37,090 nucleotides of DNA from Pygmaiobacter massiliensis (lineage in GTDB: Bacteria; Bacillota; Clostridia; Oscillospirales; Ruminococcaceae): positions 1 to 37,090 of the forward strand of contig JALFTI010000023.1 of the NCBI GenBank assembly GCA_022778585.1, in the 5' to 3' direction. The position numbers and the translations under genes were made by a program. The notes beneath the pieces were generated by a model, which worked only from the letters and a program-made list of their open reading frames with translations, searched no databases and had not been told where the DNA came from. This document shows positions 7,616-15,891 of the stretch, piece after piece; within the stretch, counting starts at the first letter, position 1; every line of letters starts with the position of its first letter.

Positions 7616-7644
7616 AAACCCCTGCCCATGGTGGCGGGGGTTTT
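7616..7644 (+). terminator. Intrinsic terminator after the DUF1015 gene
   Basis: AAACCCCTGCC pairs with GGCGGGGGTTT (one bulge) and ends in TTTT. The stretch 7517-7835 otherwise holds only the next promoter and small leader hairpins. Confidence 0.7.
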
Positions 7645-7698
7645 GCCTAACAGGGACATAAGCAATTTTCTCCACTGAGACTTTAGCGGTCCTTCTTC

Positions 7699-7727
7699 TC
7701 GACTCGGACAACTTTTTGTGGTATACT
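7699..7727 (+). promoter_or_regulatory. Promoter of the SGNH hydrolase gene
   Basis: TCGACT, 17 bases, TATACT. The leader of about 100 bases contains GGCCG/CGGCC and an AT-rich TTTTATTT/AAATAAAA-like hairpin of unknown role. Confidence 0.6.
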
Positions 7728-7835
7728 AAGGCCGTATTTCCGGCCAAAAAGCCGAGTGTTGGTTTTATTTAGGGTTAAAATAAAAACAGCTTGCGCTGGC
7801 ATAGCCCCGCGCAACAGTGGCAAGGAGTTTTGAAC

Positions 7836-9494
7836 TTGACTGAATTTCCCACCCAAAACAATTCCCGGCGCCCGCGCAAAAAAAAGCCGGCCGGGCGCAA
7901 AACCCCGTCGCTGGCCCAGCAGTTTCGCGCTTTGCCGCCAGCCGCACGCAAAAAGCTGCTGGCTGGCCTGGCCGGCGCGCTGGTGCTGGTGCTTGTACTA
8001 ATCATTCTGTTTGCCTGGTTTTTGGGAAGAGAGAAAAGTCCCTCTGCAGACAGTTCTTCCCACACCGTCTCCAGTGCTGTTTCCGACAATTATGACAAGG
8101 ATGCGGACAAGCTGGACACCGACCAATTGGGCAATACCATTTTGGCCCAAACCGAGGATGCCGGCCAGGAATATATTGACCAAACCCTTTTCATTGGCGA
8201 CTCCAACACCGCTCGTATGATGAGTTACGGGTTCACCACACTGGAAAACGACATTGGCACCATCTCCATGGGTATTCAGCATGTTACCACCAAAAAGTGC
8301 GCCTTTTTTAAGGGGTACGAAAACGGGGTAACCATCCCCCAGGCGGTTGCGCTGATGCAGCCGCGGCGGATCATCATCACTTTTGGCACCAACAACACGG
8401 TGGGCTGGTCTACCGAAACCTTCATTGACTCCTACCGGGAAGCGCTTGAGGCGATCCACGACGCATACCCTTATGCGGATATTATTATCAATTCTATTCC
8501 GCCGGTGCACCAATACCGGGATAACCCCAATGTGACCATGACCACCATTGACAGCTTTAACAAAGCGCTGGCCAACCTGGCACAGGAGATGGGTTTTAAA
8601 TACCTGAACAGCGCCGAGGTGCTGAAGGACGAGGAAACCGGTTACGCCAAATGGGACTACACTGCCAGCGACGGCATTCACTTGAATCTGGAGGCGATGG
8701 AGGCCCTGTTTGAATATATCCGCACCCACGCCTATATCATTGAGGACACCCGTCCCGATCTGAAACCGGTCCCCGACCGACTGGAAGCTCCCTACGAAAT
8801 TATTACCAGCGACCCGCTGGCAGTGCATGAGCCCAAACCGGACAGCTCTTCCAGCAGCGAAACCGTGCGGGACTACACGGTCACCTTCCAGGTATCTGAC
8901 CCCGCCGCCGGAAGCCTCTCGGGTGCTACCATCCAGAAATTGGCCTTAGGAGAAAGCACCTCTACTGTACTGGCGGTTCCCGCCAAAGGGTATGTATTTG
9001 ACCACTGGACCATCAATGTTGGGTCCATGAATGCCAGCGATCCCGCAGGCGTTTTCACGCTGGTAATTCCGGACGAAAAGAATATTGTTATTACCGCCTA
9101 CTTTGCCCCGCAGGCCACGCCACCTTCATCGTCTTCTTCGTCTCCATCGCCTTCTCCCTCGCCCTCGCCCTCCCCGTCACCTTCTCCGTCCCCCTCGCCT
9201 TCTCCCTCCCCCTCGCCTTCTCCGTCCCCGTCGCCCTCTCCCTCTCCGACCCACACCCACACCTATTCTTCCGCAGTTACCACGCCTGCCACCTGCGGCA
9301 CGCCGGGTGTTATGACCTATACCTGCACTTGTGGGGACACCCATACTGAGCCGATTGCTGCGACCGGCCAGCACACCTGGCAGACCAGCCCGGATGGGTT
9401 GAGCCGCACCTGTACGGTTTGCGGCGCTACCGAAGCTATTGCTGCTCTGCCCGCTGACAGTCCGTCTTCTGACAGTCCCGCAACCTCTTCCTAA
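7836..9494 (+). CDS. Membrane-anchored SGNH/GDSL hydrolase with Ser-Pro stalk
   Basis: 552 residues. Very basic N-terminus (residues 11-40), one membrane anchor (41-63), then an extracellular part. The SGNH hydrolase domain spans about 110-305: GDSN with Ser123, FGTNN (183-187) in the block III position, and DGIHLN with Asp279 and His282. This suggests a surface esterase, perhaps acting on O-acetylated glycans. Residues 345-427 form a bacterial surface-repeat-like beta domain; 431-471 are Ser and Ser-Pro repeats (stalk). The C-terminus 472-552 has Cys pairs (CTCG, CTVCG) in the TCGTPGVMTYTC-type repeat common on Firmicute surface proteins. The TTG start at 7836 is chosen because AGGAG is 8 bases upstream. 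Confidence 0.82.
   Translation: MTEFPTQNNSRRPRKKKPAGRKTPSLAQQFRALPPAARKKLLAGLAGALVLVLVLIILFAWFLGREKSPSADSSSHTVSSAVSDNYDKDADKLDTDQLGNTILAQTEDAGQEYIDQTLFIGDSNTARMMSYGFTTLENDIGTISMGIQHVTTKKCAFFKGYENGVTIPQAVALMQPRRIIITFGTNNTVGWSTETFIDSYREALEAIHDAYPYADIIINSIPPVHQYRDNPNVTMTTIDSFNKALANLAQEMGFKYLNSAEVLKDEETGYAKWDYTASDGIHLNLEAMEALFEYIRTHAYIIEDTRPDLKPVPDRLEAPYEIITSDPLAVHEPKPDSSSSSETVRDYTVTFQVSDPAAGSLSGATIQKLALGESTSTVLAVPAKGYVFDHWTINVGSMNASDPAGVFTLVIPDEKNIVITAYFAPQATPPSSSSSSPSPSPSPSPSPSPSPSPSPSPSPSPSPSPSPSPSPTHTHTYSSAVTTPATCGTPGVMTYTCTCGDTHTEPIAATGQHTWQTSPDGLSRTCTVCGATEAIAALPADSPSSDSPATSS
9144..9248 (+). repeat. Low-complexity Ser-Pro coding repeat
   Basis: About 17 tandem Pro-Ser codon pairs of the form TCN-CCN within the SGNH hydrolase gene. 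Third positions vary, so the peptide repeat is kept by selection while the DNA is not a perfect tandem repeat; slippage may still change its length between strains. Confidence 0.9.
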
Positions 9495-9540
9495 GCAGCT
9501 ATTTCTCTGTGCACAGCTGCATAAATCCCAAACTTACCAA

Positions 9541-9566
9541 AAACCCCGCCCTGCGCGGGGTTTTTG
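9541..9566 (+). terminator. Intrinsic terminator after the SGNH gene
   Basis: AAACCCCGCCCTGCGCGGGGTTTTTG: CCCCGC pairs with GCGGGG, followed by TTTTT. Confidence 0.88.
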
Positions 9567-9621
9567 CTTTATCGTTGTAAAAGCAGGCCGCGGTCTTGGG
9601 GAAAACTGGCAGTTTCTCCAA

Positions 9622-9650
9622 TTGCCCCTGCATGCATGGCAGAGTACAAT
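9622..9650 (+). promoter_or_regulatory. Promoter of the purine permease gene
   Basis: TTGCCC, 17 bases, TACAAT. The remaining leader of about 90 bases shows no purine-riboswitch core. Confidence 0.6.
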
Positions 9651-9747
9651 AAAGGTGCGCCGGCATATTTTGTGTGCTTTGGCCTGCGCAAAACCTGAAA
9701 AGCTTGTGTGAAACCATTTTTGATTTTGTGTTTGGAGGGACCTTGTG

Positions 9748-11085
9748 ATGGAAAAATTGTTCAAACTGCGCCAGCACAACACCACCGTCGGCAAAGAGGT
9801 GGTGGGCGGCATTACCACCTTCTTTGCCATGGCCTACATTATCTTTGTAAACCCCAACTATCTGTCGGCCACCGGCATGGACTTTACCGCTGTTATGGTG
9901 GCCACCTGCCTTTCCGCTGCCATTGGCACCCTGCTCACTGCTTTTTTGGCAAATGTGCCGTTCGCTCAAGCCCCCGGTATGGGACTTAACGCCTTCTTTA
10001 CCTATACCTTATGCCTGGGTATGGGCTATACCTGGCAGCAGGCGCTCACCATTGTGTTTATCTCCGGCATTATTTTCCTTATTATTGTGGTTAGCCCGCT
10101 GCGCGGGGCGGTCATTGCCTCCATTCCGGCCCCTCTTAAGTCGGCTATCAGCGCCGGCATTGGCTTGTTTATCGCTTTTATTGGCTTGCTGAACGCCGAC
10201 ATTGTCAAGCTGATTGGGGACACCGTGGTGGACGGTGTGGTTGTCGGTACCGACTACTCGGCCCTGGGCGATGTGATTCACGGCGCTCCGCTTTTGGCGC
10301 TGATCGGCCTGCTGGTCACCGGGGTTTTGATTGCTTTCCAGGTAAAAGGCGCTATTTTTCTGGGCATTCTCATCACCACGGTCATCGGCATTCCTTTGGG
10401 ACAAACCGTTATTCCTGACACCATTACTATGAGTCATATCGGCAATCTGCGGATGACTGTTTTGCAGTTTGATTTTTCCGGCATCTTTTCGATGGGAGTT
10501 CTGCCGCTTATCACCGCGGTTATTAGTTTTTTAATTGTGGACATGTTTGATACGGTGGGCACCCTGCTGGGCACTGCTGGAAACGCCGGCATGCTGGACG
10601 AAAACGGCAACCTGCCCCACGGCGACCGTGCGCTGATTGCTGACGCCTTGGCTACCTGCATGGGCGCCTGCCTGGGCACCAGCACCGTTACTACTTATGT
10701 AGAATCTTCCACCGGCATTTCCGAAGGTGCCCGTACCGGGCTTGCTTCCCTTACCACCGGTATTCTGTTCGCTTGCTCCATTCTGCTGGCCCCGGTTGCC
10801 GGCATTATCCCTTCCGCTGCCACCGCACCGGCACTTATTATTGTGGGCGTTTATATGATGAAAAGCGCCATGAACATTAACTGGGCCGATTTTGAAGTGG
10901 CCATGCCCTGCTTCTTGACCATTGCCATGATGCCGTTTGCCTATTCCATTTCGGACGGTATTGGCTTTGGGTTTATCAGCTGGGTTGTCATTAAAACCTG
11001 CCGTGGCAAAGCAAAAGAGGTTCCCGTTTTAATGTATCTGCTTGCTGCTTTGTTTGTGGCAAAGTACATTCTCACCTTCCTGTAA
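9748..11085 (+). CDS. NCS2-family guanine/hypoxanthine permease (AzgA/PbuG type)
   Basis: 445 residues with about 12-14 membrane segments. Signature stretches of the AzgA branch are present: TTFFAMAYIIFVNP (23-36), APGMGLNAFFTY (75-86), VDMFDTVGTLLG, and STVTTYVESSTGISEGARTGLASL. It should import hypoxanthine, guanine or adenine by proton symport across the cell membrane. ATG 9748 is 8 bases from GGAGGG; GTG 9745 is possible but closer. Single-gene unit with its own promoter and a very strong terminator. The exact base specificity cannot be read from the sequence. Confidence 0.92.
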   Translation: MEKLFKLRQHNTTVGKEVVGGITTFFAMAYIIFVNPNYLSATGMDFTAVMVATCLSAAIGTLLTAFLANVPFAQAPGMGLNAFFTYTLCLGMGYTWQQALTIVFISGIIFLIIVVSPLRGAVIASIPAPLKSAISAGIGLFIAFIGLLNADIVKLIGDTVVDGVVVGTDYSALGDVIHGAPLLALIGLLVTGVLIAFQVKGAIFLGILITTVIGIPLGQTVIPDTITMSHIGNLRMTVLQFDFSGIFSMGVLPLITAVISFLIVDMFDTVGTLLGTAGNAGMLDENGNLPHGDRALIADALATCMGACLGTSTVTTYVESSTGISEGARTGLASLTTGILFACSILLAPVAGIIPSAATAPALIIVGVYMMKSAMNINWADFEVAMPCFLTIAMMPFAYSISDGIGFGFISWVVIKTCRGKAKEVPVLMYLLAALFVAKYILTFL

Positions 11086-11112
11086 ACCCCGGTTGTTTTC
11101 TGCAATATACTG

Positions 11113-11146
11113 CCAAAAGGGCCTTCCAGCTGGAAGGCCCTTTTGG
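11113..11146. terminator. Perfectly palindromic bidirectional terminator
   Basis: A 34-base perfect palindrome with two 17-base arms (left arm CCAAAAGGGCCTTCCAG, right arm CTGGAAGGCCCTTTTGG) and no extra loop. T-run and A-run lie within the arms. Confidence 0.85.
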
Positions 11147-11188
11147 GCGTTTATAGGCTGCTAAATTTTTCTTTGCCGCACTAGCCGC

Positions 11189-11217
11189 TTGTGTCTTTTC
11201 CGCAAAAACGCTATCAT
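11189..11217 (+). promoter_or_regulatory. Promoter for the ABC transporter operon
   Basis: TTGTGT, 17 bases, TATCAT. It would leave a leader of about 190 bases before the ATPase gene, with a CGGCC/GGCCG hairpin but no recognisable regulatory element. Confidence 0.5.
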
Positions 11218-11412
11218 AAAAAGAAAGGGGAAATTTTTTGCCGTATTCGCCGCGGCCTGCCCGGGCCGGTTTGTTTGCGAAATGGTTTTGTTTCCTTCAT
11301 GCTTTTTTCAAATCCATTCGTTATGATAAAGAAAAATGGGTTTATTTTGCTTTTTTAATTTTGCGCCGGGCTTTTTCCCCGCGTTTTGCCCCGGCATACA
11401 GGAGGGAATACT

Positions 11413-12117
11413 TTGTCTTCTTTCGTCACATTCGAAAATGTCTGCAAGTATTACCAGATGGGTGAAAACCGCATCGCCGCGGCAGACCATGTGAGTTTTA
11501 CCATTGAAAAGGGTGAATTTTGTGTAATTGTTGGGCCTTCAGGTGCCGGCAAAACCACCGTGCTGAATATGCTTGGCGGCATGGATACCTGCGATGAGGG
11601 AAAAATTTGGCTGGATGGAGAACTCGTCAGCAGTTATTCCAAGCGCCGGCTCACCGAATACCGCCGCCATGATGTGGGGTTTGTGTTCCAGTTTTATAAC
11701 CTGGTGCAGAATTTGACCGCTCTGGAAAATGTGGAACTGGCCAGTGAGATCTGCCGTGATCCGCTGGATGCCGCGACCACCCTGCAGGAGGTTGGGCTGG
11801 GCGAACGGCTGCAAAACTTTCCGGCCCAGCTTTCCGGCGGCGAACAGCAGCGGGTTTCCATTGCCCGCGCGCTTGCCAAAAACCCTAAAATTTTGTTGTG
11901 CGACGAACCCACCGGCGCTTTGGATTATAATACCGGCAAACAGGTGCTTGCCCTTTTGCAGGACACCTGCCGCAACACCGGCCGCACGGTCATCGTCATT
12001 ACCCACAACAGCGCACTGACCGCCATGGCGGACCGGGTTATCCGGATCAAAAGTGGCCGGGCGATCTCCAACGAGGTCAATCCCTCCCCGGTGCCGGTGG
12101 AAAGGATTGAGTGGTAA
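11413..12117 (+). CDS. ABC transporter ATP-binding protein (MacB/LolD/FtsE type)
   Basis: 234 residues. Walker A GPSGAGKT (41-48), Q-loop FVFQFYNL, signature LSGGEQQ (140-146), Walker [13 protein letters not shown] (160-171) and the His switch VITHN are all intact. The [13 protein letters not shown] and EPTGALD wording is typical of the MacB/LolCDE/BceA branch that powers FtsX-fold permeases without moving a solute through a pore. Start TTG 11413 is chosen for AGGAGGG 6 bases upstream. The stop directly abuts the ATG of the permease gene at 12118, so the two are co-translated. Confidence 0.93.
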   Translation: MSSFVTFENVCKYYQMGENRIAAADHVSFTIEKGEFCVIVGPSGAGKTTVLNMLGGMDTCDEGKIWLDGELVSSYSKRRLTEYRRHDVGFVFQFYNLVQNLTALENVELASEICRDPLDAATTLQEVGLGERLQNFPAQLSGGEQQRVSIARALAKNPKILLCDEPTGALDYNTGKQVLALLQDTCRNTGRTVIVITHNSALTAMADRVIRIKSGRAISNEVNPSPVPVERIEW

Positions 12118-15100
12118 ATGAACAAGACCTATCGCAAAAATATTCTGCGCACGGTAAAAAGTACCCGGTCCCGGTTTTTGTCCATCTTCACTATTGTGGC
12201 GCTGGGGGTCGGCTTTTTGGCTGGGCTTCTCTCCTCCGCGCCGGATATGCAGTATTCCGCCGATACCTACTGTGACTCAAGCCAGATGTCGGATGTAAAA
12301 TTGCAGTCCACGCTGGGCTTTACCCAGCAGGATGTAGAGGCCGTGCAGCAAACCGACGGGGTGGACCAGGTAATGGCCGCCTATGATACTGACCTTTTGC
12401 TGGTAACCCCCAGCGGCGAAACACAGGTAACCCGCATGCACAGCATGCCAAAGGCCGACTCGGACACTGCGCAGCTGAACCAACTGACCCCGCTGGAAGG
12501 CCGGCTGCCCGAAAAGGCCGGCGAATGTGTGGTGGTACAGACCGACCACCTGGCAGGGGTTGGGGTTGAGCTGGGCGATGTTCTCACCTTTGACAGCGCC
12601 AACGAAGATCTTTCCGATACCTTTTCGGTAGACAGCTTTACCGTGGTTGGCATTGCCCAAAGCGCCTACTACATGTCGCTGGAAAAAGAACACTCCACAC
12701 TGGGCAGCGGTACCGTGCAGCTGCTTTGCTACACGCTGGAAGACAGCTTTTGCGCAGAATACTACACTGCCCTATATCTCACCGTGCAGGACGCCGCCGC
12801 CCTGGACAGCTTTTCCGACCAGTATGATGAGCTGGTGGCCCAAACCACCGACCGGCTGACCCAGCTGGGGGAAGAGCGGGCCAGCATTCGCTATGATGAA
12901 GTAATTGAAGAAGCAAATAAGGCTTTGGACGACGCCCAAAAGGAATACGACGAAGGCAAGGCCGAAGCGGACGCCGAGCTTGCCGATGCCCTGGCAGAGC
13001 TGGAGGAGGGCGAGGCCGACTATGCCAATGGCATGGCCGAGCTTGCCGACGCCCAAAAGCAGATTGATGACGGCCAGGCTGCGCTTAACCAAAATAAGGA
13101 CGATTTTAACGCCCAAATTCCCGCAGCGCAGCAGGCTTTGGCCGATGGGCAAGCCCAGCTGGATGACGCTTTTGCTCAACTTGCCGACGGGCAGGCCCAG
13201 CTTTCTGACGGCCAGGCGCAGCTGGATGATGCTTTTGCCCAGCTTGTCGAGGGGCAAAAAACGCTGGATGAAAGTAAAGCCCAGCTGGACCAAACCAAAC
13301 AGACGCTGGATGACAGCAAAGCCCAGCTGGACCAAACCCATACCCAGCTGTCTTCGCTGGAGGCAGGAAAAGCTTCGCTGTTTCAAACCGCCGCAGCACT
13401 TGGCATTTCGCTGCCGGATGATTCCGACGCTACGGCGCTTGCCATTCTGCCGCAGGTGATTGGCGCAGTGAGCGCCGCTGACCCCACCGCCGCAGCGCAG
13501 CTGCAGGCTTTGCAGGCCGGGCTGCAGGCGCTGGCCGACCAGGGCCAAACCACCCAAACCGCCCGCGCTGCCTGGCAAAGCGGCATGGACCAGTACGAAG
13601 CCGGCCTTGCCGCCTGGCAGCAGGGCTTTGACCAGTACACCGCCGGCCAGACCGAGCTGGAAAATAACCGTAAGCTTTTGGAGGATGAGCAGAAAAACCT
13701 GACTGAACAGCAAAACCAGCTGGATGAAAACCTAGCCCTTTTAAACACTAAGCAGGCCAGCCTGAACGAGCAGGCCGAGCTATTGAACCAGCAGATTATT
13801 GATGCCCACAATTCGTTTCTGGACGCTGACAAGAAGCTGGCCGATGCCCGTGCAGAATACGCCGAAGGCGAAGCAGAGCTGGCCGACGCACGCCGACAGC
13901 TGGACGAAGGCTGGGAGGAATACAACGAAGGCAAAGCCGAAGCCGAAGCAGAGCTTGCTGACGGTGCCGAAAAAATTGCCGACGCCCGCGCCGAGGTGCG
14001 CGAGATTGAAAACTGCGAGTGGTATGTGTGGGATCGTTCCGACAACCTCAGCTTCGCCAGTTATGATTCCAATTCCGAAAAAATTCGTGCCATCGCACAG
14101 GTATTCCCGGTTTTCTTCTTCCTGGTAGCTGCGCTGGTGGTACTAACCACCATGACCCGCATGGTGGAGGATGAGCGCGGTCAGGTAGGCACCATGAAGG
14201 CGCTGGGCTATTCCAACAGCAGCATTATGGCCAAATACCTTGTGTACGCCTTTGCAGCCAGCGCATTGGGCAGTGTGGTGGGAATCGCAATCGGTAGCCA
14301 GCTGTTCCCGTACATTATCATTACCGCCTACAATATCATGTACCAAATTCCCCAGGCGCTTACCCCGTTAAATCCGGTGTATATCTGCCTTTCTTCCTTC
14401 TCCATGATCGGCTGTTCGCTGCTGGCCACCTACCTTGCCTGCCGGGCGCTTTTGGCGGAAAGCCCTGCCCAGCTTATGCGGCCCCGTTCCCCCAAAGCCG
14501 GCAAGCGGGTTTTCCTGGAATATATCCGCCCGGTGTGGCGCCGCATGAAGTTTACCCACAAGGTAACCGCCCGCAACCTGCTGCGGTACAAAAAGCGTTT
14601 CTTTATGACGGTGGTGGGCATTGCCGGCTGTACTGCGCTTTTGGTCACCGGCTTCGGCGTGAAGGACTCCATTTCGGATATTGTGGACATTCAGTTCAAT
14701 CAGCTTTACAGCTATAATCTTTTGGTCTCACTGAAGGACGCTTCCGCGCTGGATGGAGCTCAGCTGCAAAAGCTTTTGGCCGACGATACCACTGTGGGCC
14801 AATGGACCGCCGTGCTGCAGGAGGACGCCAAAGTGGTGCCCAGCGGCAATAACCCCGCCGACAGTATTTACATTGTGGCACCTTCCAGCACCGAAGAATA
14901 CAACCACTTTTTCCAGTTCCGTCACCGTACCGACAACGAGCCGGTGGTTTTTGATGACAACGCGGTAATTGTAAACGAAAAAATTGCCGAACGGCAGGGC
15001 TGGTCGGTGGGTGATACCATCACCGTGCGCAACAAGGACGACAAGGAAGCACTGCTTACCATTACCGACATCTGCGAAAACTATGTGCAGCATTATGTGT

Positions 15101-15690
15101 TTGTGTCCCAGCAAACCTATGCCGAAGCATTTGGTGAAGAGGCCCAAAACAATATGCTTTTGTGCCAGGTTTTGGGGGACCAGCAGGCCCAGGATGCATT
15201 TGCCAGCGAAATTTTGAAATGCCGGGACATTGCCGGTGTGCAGTACACCCAGGACATTGCCGCCAGCTTTGAAAGCAGCCTTTCCAGCATTGACTATATT
15301 GTGGTGGTGCTTATTGTTTCGGCCGGGGCACTGGCCTTTGTGGTGCTGTATAACCTGACCAACATCAATATTGCCGAACGGGAAAAGGAACTTGCCACCA
15401 TAAAGGTTTTGGGCTTTTATGAAAACGAGGTGGCCGCCTATATCTTCCGCGAAACCGCCATTCTTTCCCTGATTGGCTGTTTGGCCGGACTTTTGGGCGG
15501 CGTGGCGCTGCACCAGTATGTTATACGCACCGCCGAGGTAGACCTTGTTATGTTTGGCCGCACCGTTTACCCGCTCAGTTTTGTGTGGTCTGCGCTGCTC
15601 ACCTTCCTGTTTACCTTCCTGGTTTGCCTGGTTATGCGCCGCAAGCTGGACCATATTAGCATGGTGGACAGCTTGAAAGCACCAGAATAA
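12118..15690 (+). CDS. Giant FtsX-family ABC permease with long coiled-coil insert
   Basis: 1190 residues. A first membrane helix (about 19-40) is followed by a large extracytoplasmic part. Residues about 258-635 are a long, Ala/Gln/Asp/Glu-rich coiled coil with repeated LADAxxELxEGEA and DGQAQLDDAFAQL units, very like the YhgE/Pip-type extracellular coil. An FtsX domain with membrane helices follows (about 655-790), then a second helix near 829-850, an extracytoplasmic domain, and a second FtsX domain (about 1060-1185, with EREKELATIKVLGFYENEV). It should act mechanically with the upstream ATPase. Substrate unknown: peptide defence, lipoprotein or envelope functions are all possible. Confidence 0.9.
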   Translation: MNKTYRKNILRTVKSTRSRFLSIFTIVALGVGFLAGLLSSAPDMQYSADTYCDSSQMSDVKLQSTLGFTQQDVEAVQQTDGVDQVMAAYDTDLLLVTPSGETQVTRMHSMPKADSDTAQLNQLTPLEGRLPEKAGECVVVQTDHLAGVGVELGDVLTFDSANEDLSDTFSVDSFTVVGIAQSAYYMSLEKEHSTLGSGTVQLLCYTLEDSFCAEYYTALYLTVQDAAALDSFSDQYDELVAQTTDRLTQLGEERASIRYDEVIEEANKALDDAQKEYDEGKAEADAELADALAELEEGEADYANGMAELADAQKQIDDGQAALNQNKDDFNAQIPAAQQALADGQAQLDDAFAQLADGQAQLSDGQAQLDDAFAQLVEGQKTLDESKAQLDQTKQTLDDSKAQLDQTHTQLSSLEAGKASLFQTAAALGISLPDDSDATALAILPQVIGAVSAADPTAAAQLQALQAGLQALADQGQTTQTARAAWQSGMDQYEAGLAAWQQGFDQYTAGQTELENNRKLLEDEQKNLTEQQNQLDENLALLNTKQASLNEQAELLNQQIIDAHNSFLDADKKLADARAEYAEGEAELADARRQLDEGWEEYNEGKAEAEAELADGAEKIADARAEVREIENCEWYVWDRSDNLSFASYDSNSEKIRAIAQVFPVFFFLVAALVVLTTMTRMVEDERGQVGTMKALGYSNSSIMAKYLVYAFAASALGSVVGIAIGSQLFPYIIITAYNIMYQIPQALTPLNPVYICLSSFSMIGCSLLATYLACRALLAESPAQLMRPRSPKAGKRVFLEYIRPVWRRMKFTHKVTARNLLRYKKRFFMTVVGIAGCTALLVTGFGVKDSISDIVDIQFNQLYSYNLLVSLKDASALDGAQLQKLLADDTTVGQWTAVLQEDAKVVPSGNNPADSIYIVAPSSTEEYNHFFQFRHRTDNEPVVFDDNAVIVNEKIAERQGWSVGDTITVRNKDDKEALLTITDICENYVQHYVFVSQQTYAEAFGEEAQNNMLLCQVLGDQQAQDAFASEILKCRDIAGVQYTQDIAASFESSLSSIDYIVVVLIVSAGALAFVVLYNLTNINIAEREKELATIKVLGFYENEVAAYIFRETAILSLIGCLAGLLGGVALHQYVIRTAEVDLVMFGRTVYPLSFVWSALLTFLFTFLVCLVMRRKLDHISMVDSLKAPE

Positions 15691-15720
15691 CCATTCCCCT
15701 TTGCTTTTGTTCTTTTTTAA

Positions 15721-15757
15721 AAACCCCGCAGGCTTATTGGTGCCTGCGGGTTTTTTT
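15721..15757 (+). terminator. Intrinsic terminator of the ABC operon
   Basis: CCCGCAGGC, loop TTATTGGT, GCCTGCGGG, then TTTTTTT. Confidence 0.92.
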
Positions 15758-15786
15758 GTATTTTTTGCACGCTTTTATTTGTTCGG

Positions 15787-15815
15787 TTGACAAACAAACT
15801 CGGCCGCGTTATGCT
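15787..15815 (+). promoter_or_regulatory. Promoter of the ROK-SIS operon
   Basis: TTGACA, 17 bases, TATGCT. A second TTGACA lies at 15820-15825. The repeated TTGACAA could serve as regulator half-sites. Confidence 0.6.
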
Positions 15816-15840
15816 GGTTTTGACAATTTGTTCTAAAATT

Positions 15841-15883
15841 GGAAAAACCTCCCCTTCCTTTGGGGGCCTTTTCCAAAAGGAGG
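15841..15883 (+). promoter_or_regulatory. Leader hairpin next to the ROK ribosome site
   Basis: GGAAAA (15841-15846) pairs with TTTTCC (15869-15874) and the inner CCCC with GGGG. In the alternative fold CCTCC (15848-15852) is complementary to the Shine-Dalgarno GGAGG (15879-15883), so the leader could hide or expose the ribosome site. No T-run follows, so it is not a terminator. Confidence 0.4.
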
Positions 15884-15891
15884 AGTAGCAG

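Noticed and set aside
9144-9248. Tandem repeat considered as a CRISPR array or minisatellite
   Set aside because: It is an in-frame Ser-Pro codon repeat with no spacers.
9567-9747. Purine riboswitch before the NCS2 permease
   Set aside because: The conserved three-way-junction core (such as the GTTTCTAC segment) is not present.
11238-11465. Plus-strand frame of 75 codons in the ABC leader
   Set aside because: Its last part overlaps the ATPase gene in another frame, the composition is not protein-like, and it resembles nothing known; the region is better read as a leader.
12772-13713. Long minus-strand frame (313 codons) opposite the permease coiled coil
   Set aside because: It mirrors the repetitive GC-rich coil codons, has no ribosome site, and the plus-strand protein is clearly real.
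14728-15654. Long minus-strand frame (308 codons) opposite the permease C-terminus
   Set aside because: Antisense shadow of a conserved FtsX domain with no gene signals.
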